Positions 7,598-11,102 of a stretch of 11,102 bases of DNA are shown in pieces. Position numbers and translations under genes: made by a program. Origin of the DNA: JBFLVQ01 sp040758525 (GTDB taxonomy: Bacteria; Acidobacteriota; Blastocatellia; Chloracidobacteriales; JADJPF01); NCBI GenBank assembly GCA_040758525.1, contig JBFLVQ010000285.1, forward strand, positions 1 to 11,102. The letters run 5' to 3'. Under the pieces are notes generated by a model that saw only the letters and a program-made list of their open reading frames with translations, had not been told where the DNA came from and ran no database searches. Position 1 is the stretch's first letter; each line of letters starts with the position of its first letter.

Positions 7598-9892
7598 CTA
7601 GGCCACGGTCTCCATAATTGTCCGGGCAGGATTCCAGCAGCTAATGGTAATCTCGCCATTGGCAACATCAACATAGAAATTGTCACAAGTCTTCCAAAGA
7701 TTTGTGATTGGTAACTTGACTTTCTCATCAATCGTACGCTTGAGAAAACGCGCACCATAAGCTGTACTGAAACCCATTTCAACCAACATATTCTGGGCCG
7801 CTTCGGTAACGAAGAGGCGCTTACCTTTCTTCTCCATTTGCCTAGAGATAATACTGAGGTAGTATTGGGCAATCTCTTTAACCTCATCACGAGTAAGCGG
7901 TGAAAAGACAACAATCTCATCAATACGATTGCGAAACTCTGGTGAGAAGCGATCTTCAGCAGCCTTGATTACCTCACGTTTGATCTGCTGCACTTCCATC
8001 GTGGTCTTAGTGCCAAATCCCAGCGGCTTCATATACTTCTTGAAATTATCACTGCCGAGGTTTGACGTCATAATTATGATTGCGTCGGAAAGATAGACCT
8101 TCTTGCCACGACCATCTGTGATCCAACCCTCATCAAAGGCTTGTAGGAAGAGATTGAGCAGATAAGGAGATGCTTTCTCGATCTCATCAAGTAGCAGTAC
8201 TGTGTAAGGATTGTCACGTAATTTCTCAGTAAGAATGCCACCCCGTTCCGATCCCACAATACCACGAGGCATACCGATCAACTTCTCAACAGCAATCGTG
8301 CCATCTTGATATTCTGACATATCGATACGAATCATTTTGTGATCATCGCCAAACATAAACTCTGCTACTGCCTTGGCCAATTCGGTCTTACCCACACCTG
8401 TAGGGCCAAGGAAGAGTAGTACACCATCAGGCTTATAGAAATTCTCTTTGAGTGGCCCTTTATTAAGGCGTAGACGTTGTGCTACCGATTTTACCGCATC
8501 ACGTTGGCCGATTACACGTCTGGCCAGACCCTCTTCCATTGTCTTAAAACGGTCATTAGTATCACGGAAGATCATATCGCGTGGAATACGCGATTCTTGT
8601 GAGATCACATCAATTACATGATCGGCAGTAACAATCGGCATATCAGGACTATCGATCTCAACCTTTACCGATGCAGTATCAAGCCATCCGATCACTTTGT
8701 CTGGTAAGTGTAGGTTACGTATATAGCGAGGTGACATCTCTAGTGCGGTTTCGATGGCTTCATCAGTAATTGATACAGAGTAATTGTTCTCTAACCGACG
8801 ACGTACACCTAGTAGGATCTTTCTAGTATCTTCAACTGATGGTTCATCAATCTTGATTAGGCGGAAACGGCGCGCAAGCGCTTCATCTTCGGCGATATAC
8901 TCTTTGTACTCAGTCATTGTGGTAGCGCCGATGATACGAATCTCACCACGTGCAAGCGCTGACTTAAACATATTGGCAGCATCTGAACTAGCGCCTAATG
9001 CCGACCCTGCGCCAATAATGGTATGGGCCTCATCAATGAAAAGGATCAGGTTTTCACGCTCCTTTACTTCATTAATAATACCCTGTATGCGCTCTTCAAA
9101 CATACCACGTAACATTGTGCCAGCAACAATACCCGACATCTGTAAGTTAACGACATGGGCATTACGTAAGCGTGCTGGTACCTTCTCTGGCTCAAGCTCA
9201 ATGAGTCGCGCTAAACCTTCAACTACTGCTGTCTTACCCACGCCAGCCTCACCCACAAGCATGGGTGAGTTAGCACGTTCCTTATGGCAGAGCACTTCGA
9301 TCATCTGGCGAATCTCTCGCTCTCGCCCGATTACCGGGGGCAGTTTATCCTGCCGCGCCAGTTTGTTGAGGCTCACACCAAAATGCTTCAAGTACGGTGG
9401 TAATTCGTACTTGCGGCGCAAGCGGTCTTCTTTCTCTTCGCGGCTGCGCACGCGCGTTGCAATCTTTTCCACAACTACCTCCGGTTCGGCGCCGAATTTC
9501 CGCAGAATTCCGACGGGTGTGCTGTTACGGTCGTCAAACAAAGCCTGAAACAGATCGGCTGCATCAATGGTATGTCGTCCTGACTGTCGCGCACGTCTTA
9601 GCCCGCCTGTGAGTAGCTCACGAGTCGAGTCTGAAAGTTTCACGCGTTTGCCCGTATATTGTTTAGGTACGGCGAGTTTGGAATCAATCTCGTTATTGAC
9701 AGCTTGAGGATCAACATTGAGACTTTGCATGACCTCATTGAAGAACGCCCGTTCCACTTCTGAGATAGCGATGAAGATATGTTCAGGTGCGATAAAATTA
9801 TGATCGCGGCGGCGTGATTCCTCTATGGCTCGCTTCATCACGCGCTGACCACTCTCACTAAAACGATCTGAAAAGTCTCCAAAGTCGTACAT
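7598..9892 (-). CDS. Clp-family AAA+ unfoldase, ClpA/ClpC-like, with atypical pore loops
   Basis: Hexameric ATPase, 764 aa, close to ClpA length. Residues 1-145 form a Clp N-domain (double repeat, HNFIAPEHIFIAI). D1 has Walker A GEAGVGKT (214-221), Walker B FIDE (D287-E288) and arginine fingers ARRFR (341-344). D2 has Walker A GPTGVGKT (496-503), Walker B LLLDE (D569-E570) and sensor-2 GAR (713-715). There is no ClpB coiled-coil M domain or ClpC UVR-like insert. LGF at 624-626 sits where ClpA has IGL and ClpC has VGF, suggesting docking to ClpP. Oddly, the D1 pore loop is GTMLRGMF instead of GTKYRGxF, and the D2 loop is GMPRGIVGSERGG instead of GAPPGYVGYxxGG, so both conserved tyrosines are missing. 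The ATG at 9892 has AAGG seven bases upstream. It is downstream of hsp20-grpE. The family call is certain; partner and substrates are inferred. Confidence 0.95.
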   Translation of the reverse strand: MYDFGDFSDRFSESGQRVMKRAIEESRRRDHNFIAPEHIFIAISEVERAFFNEVMQSLNVDPQAVNNEIDSKLAVPKQYTGKRVKLSDSTRELLTGGLRRARQSGRHTIDAADLFQALFDDRNSTPVGILRKFGAEPEVVVEKIATRVRSREEKEDRLRRKYELPPYLKHFGVSLNKLARQDKLPPVIGREREIRQMIEVLCHKERANSPMLVGEAGVGKTAVVEGLARLIELEPEKVPARLRNAHVVNLQMSGIVAGTMLRGMFEERIQGIINEVKERENLILFIDEAHTIIGAGSALGASSDAANMFKSALARGEIRIIGATTMTEYKEYIAEDEALARRFRLIKIDEPSVEDTRKILLGVRRRLENNYSVSITDEAIETALEMSPRYIRNLHLPDKVIGWLDTASVKVEIDSPDMPIVTADHVIDVISQESRIPRDMIFRDTNDRFKTMEEGLARRVIGQRDAVKSVAQRLRLNKGPLKENFYKPDGVLLFLGPTGVGKTELAKAVAEFMFGDDHKMIRIDMSEYQDGTIAVEKLIGMPRGIVGSERGGILTEKLRDNPYTVLLLDEIEKASPYLLNLFLQAFDEGWITDGRGKKVYLSDAIIIMTSNLGSDNFKKYMKPLGFGTKTTMEVQQIKREVIKAAEDRFSPEFRNRIDEIVVFSPLTRDEVKEIAQYYLSIISRQMEKKGKRLFVTEAAQNMLVEMGFSTAYGARFLKRTIDEKVKLPITNLWKTCDNFYVDVANGEITISCWNPARTIMETVA

Positions 9893-10230
9893 TGCTTTAC
9901 CTTCTCTGTAATAAGGACGCCTGAGAAGGCAGTCCAGTTGTCTATCCGCTGTTTTCGTCTATTGATTCCTTGAGCGCGCCAACCTGTTCCGACCGCTATA
10001 GTTAATATACCGAAGAAACCTGCTCGCGAGCTGCAGCCTACCAATTTTCGATATGGTTGTGCACCGTGTCAAGCATCGTATGCAACAGTCGCGATTTCAA
10101 CGGCCACATCCATTGTAACGGATTTTTGCGCAACAGTAACTAATCAAATAACGATCAAAAATAAAAAATTTTCTCACCTTTAAGATCTCAATATCGACCA
10201 ATAGGTTGCCCGTATAAGCGAGCTATCGGC
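9893..10230. other. Non-coding region between grpE and clp
   Basis: This stretch of 338 bases has no supported gene. It contains a sigma-70-type promoter for clp (10044-10072) and a long 5' leader of roughly 145 bases. A 10-bp palindrome GCTCGCGAGC (10022-10031) lies just downstream of the predicted transcription start. An 8-base direct repeat GCAACAGT occurs at 10082-10089 and 10130-10137. An A/T-rich block lies at about 10150-10172, about 60-80 bases after the grpE stop. I found no CIRCE element (TTAGCACTC-N9-GAGTGCTAA) and no clear sigma-32 promoter. Only a weak stem (GAGC-TATCG-GCTC at 10220-10232) lies at the grpE stop, too weak to call a terminator. Confidence 0.55.
10044..10072 (-). 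promoter_or_regulatory. Predicted sigma-70-type promoter of clp
   Basis: On the - strand there is a perfect -35 box TTGACA (10072-10067), a 17-base spacer and GAAAAT (10049-10044), which matches TATAAT at four of six positions. Transcription would begin near 10037, about 145 bases before the clp ATG. The long leader leaves room for post-transcriptional control. Another -10-like hexamer TACAAT lies at 10117-10112 but lacks a good -35. Confidence 0.5.
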
Positions 10231-10932
10231 TCAGGCCGTGGATTCATCAGTTTCCGATAGATCACCTATATGGGACTGAGCTTGCTGACTACGCCCAACA
10301 CGTACAGTGGCAGGTCGCAATAAGCGGTCACCGAGTTTATAACCAGTTTTGTAGACCTCTATTACTTGACCATCGCGTGCTGGCTCAACCTCTACAGTAT
10401 CAACTGCCTCATGTAGATTGGGATCGAAAGCCATTCCTTGGACTATCAGTGGTTTTACCCCCGCGGTATCTAGGTGGCGTAGTAGTAGCGTATGAGTCGC
10501 TTTGACACCAGTCAGTAGAGTATTAAGATCTGCGCCACTTTCTCCTGATATAACCGCGCGTTCCAGATTATCAGCTACCTCCAGCAGTTGCTTGAAGATT
10601 TCACCTTTCGCCATCTCTAAACGGGCTTCAGCATTACGTTGCAAGCGTAGCCGCATCTCATCAGCTTCACGAGAGAGTTGCGCTTGTGCCTCTTTAAAGC
10701 GCGTCTGAAGCTTTTCTGCTTGCTCCTCGGCCTGTTTGAGTCTATTCTGTAATTCCTCGATATAGGTAGGATAACGGCTAGTTTCCTCTTCTGGTGGCGC
10801 TTGCGCCTCGGCATCCATTGGTGTTTCATTGATATGCGCGAAGCGGCGCTTATCCACAACGGGAATGGCGACATCCTCTGCATCTGTTGATGGTGTTTTC
10901 TGCATCTCTTCGGCGCTCGCTTTCTCTGTCAT
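10231..10932 (-). CDS. grpE: GrpE, nucleotide exchange factor of the DnaK chaperone
   Basis: Cytoplasmic co-chaperone that releases ADP from DnaK (Hsp70). It has 233 aa, longer than the roughly 200 aa E. coli protein because of an acidic, disordered N-terminus (about 1-52). Residues about 55-125 form the long dimerising helix or coiled coil (EELQNRLKQAEEQAEKLQ, RNAEARLEMAKGEIFKQLLEVADNLERA). The C-terminal beta-wing holds the family signature FDPNLHEAV (169-177) and GYKLGDRLLRPATVRVG (197-213). The ATG at 10932 is preceded by AAAGGGG at a suitable distance. It is 18 bases after the hsp20-like gene, so the two are very likely one transcript. The partner genes dnaK and dnaJ are not in this window. 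A short acidic tail (DLSETDESTA) follows the core. The identification is firm. Confidence 0.96.
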   Translation of the reverse strand: MTEKASAEEMQKTPSTDAEDVAIPVVDKRRFAHINETPMDAEAQAPPEEETSRYPTYIEELQNRLKQAEEQAEKLQTRFKEAQAQLSREADEMRLRLQRNAEARLEMAKGEIFKQLLEVADNLERAVISGESGADLNTLLTGVKATHTLLLRHLDTAGVKPLIVQGMAFDPNLHEAVDTVEVEPARDGQVIEVYKTGYKLGDRLLRPATVRVGRSQQAQSHIGDLSETDESTA

Positions 10933-10950
10933 AACTTACACCCCTTTCTA

Positions 10951-11102
10951 TTACTCGGTCTCGACTTTAATATCTTTAGTTTGTGTTTCATTGCGCTTGG
11001 GCATAGTAATAGTCAGTACGCCCTGTCGATAATCAGCACGTATCTGCTCTTGATCAATATTCTGTGAAAGTGTGAAAGCACGTACAAACTGACCGTAGGC
11101 AC
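10951..11102 (-). CDS. Hsp20/alpha-crystallin small heat-shock protein, C-terminal part only
   Basis: Only the last 49 codons and the TAA are present; the 5' part lies beyond the right edge. The translation AYGQFVRAFTLSQNIDQEQIRADYRQGVLTITMPKR matches the end of the alpha-crystallin domain: a GxFxRxFxL strand, then the hallmark A-x-Y-x-x-GVLTITMPK, followed by a polar tail ending KDIKVETE. Small heat-shock proteins bind unfolding proteins without ATP and pass them to DnaK and Clp machines, fitting the grpE gene 18 bases downstream. The C-terminal I-x-I/V anchor is represented by IKV. The piece is too short for subfamily assignment, but the domain call is solid. Confidence 0.9.
   Translation of the reverse strand, partial: AYGQFVRAFTLSQNIDQEQIRADYRQGVLTITMPKRNETQTKDIKVETE

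Noticed and set aside
8784..9548. 254-codon ORF antisense to clp
   Set aside because: It lies fully inside the certain Clp gene. Its Ser/Arg-rich composition is typical of an antisense shadow of a conserved AAA+ sequence.
9838..10044. 68-codon ORF upstream of clp on the - strand
   Set aside because: It overlaps the clp start and the predicted leader, and no family is recognisable.

Overview
The window looks like a chromosomal segment of a moderately AT-rich Gram-negative bacterium. Three things suggest an Acidobacteriota-like organism, possibly Blastocatellia: a large NTPase-TPR-BTAD regulator, a secreted subtilase with SLH-like repeats, and an outer-membrane-lipoprotein-sorting-like periplasmic protein beside SixA. 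This assignment rests on protein style only. Chloroflexota-type lineages also carry such regulators, so it is tentative.

Layout. The left half is on the + strand. A MalT/STAND-type regulator (136-3345) is followed by a 285-base gap holding a perfect 12-bp palindrome, then a secreted S8 serine protease (3631-6177). The mature N-terminus of that protease starts with eight tandem copies of the octapeptide GVTFTGAS. The right half is on the - strand and is read right to left: an Hsp20 small heat-shock protein (5' end cut off by the window edge), grpE 18 bases later, a non-coding stretch of about 340 bases with a recognisable sigma-70-type promoter, a two-AAA+-domain Clp ATPase, a strong hairpin, a SixA-type phosphohistidine phosphatase and a LolA-like periplasmic protein. 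The protease and the LolA-like gene converge with only 4 bases between their stop codons.

How the genes fit together. The - strand set is a protein quality-control cluster. Hsp20 holds unfolded proteins, GrpE is the nucleotide exchanger for DnaK (not in the window), and the Clp ATPase carries a ClpP-docking-type LGF tripeptide. sixA and the LolA-like gene are 13 bases apart and probably co-transcribed, with at least partial separation from clp by the hairpin. The + strand pair may be a regulator and its secreted target, but only adjacency supports that.

Most notable observations. First, the Clp ATPase keeps both Walker A/B sets but lacks the aromatic residue in both substrate-gripping pore loops: MLR replaces KYR in D1 and GIVG replaces GYVG in D2. 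Second, the protease has a 24-bp coding tandem repeat directly after the signal peptide. No transposon, CRISPR array, tRNA or rRNA was seen.
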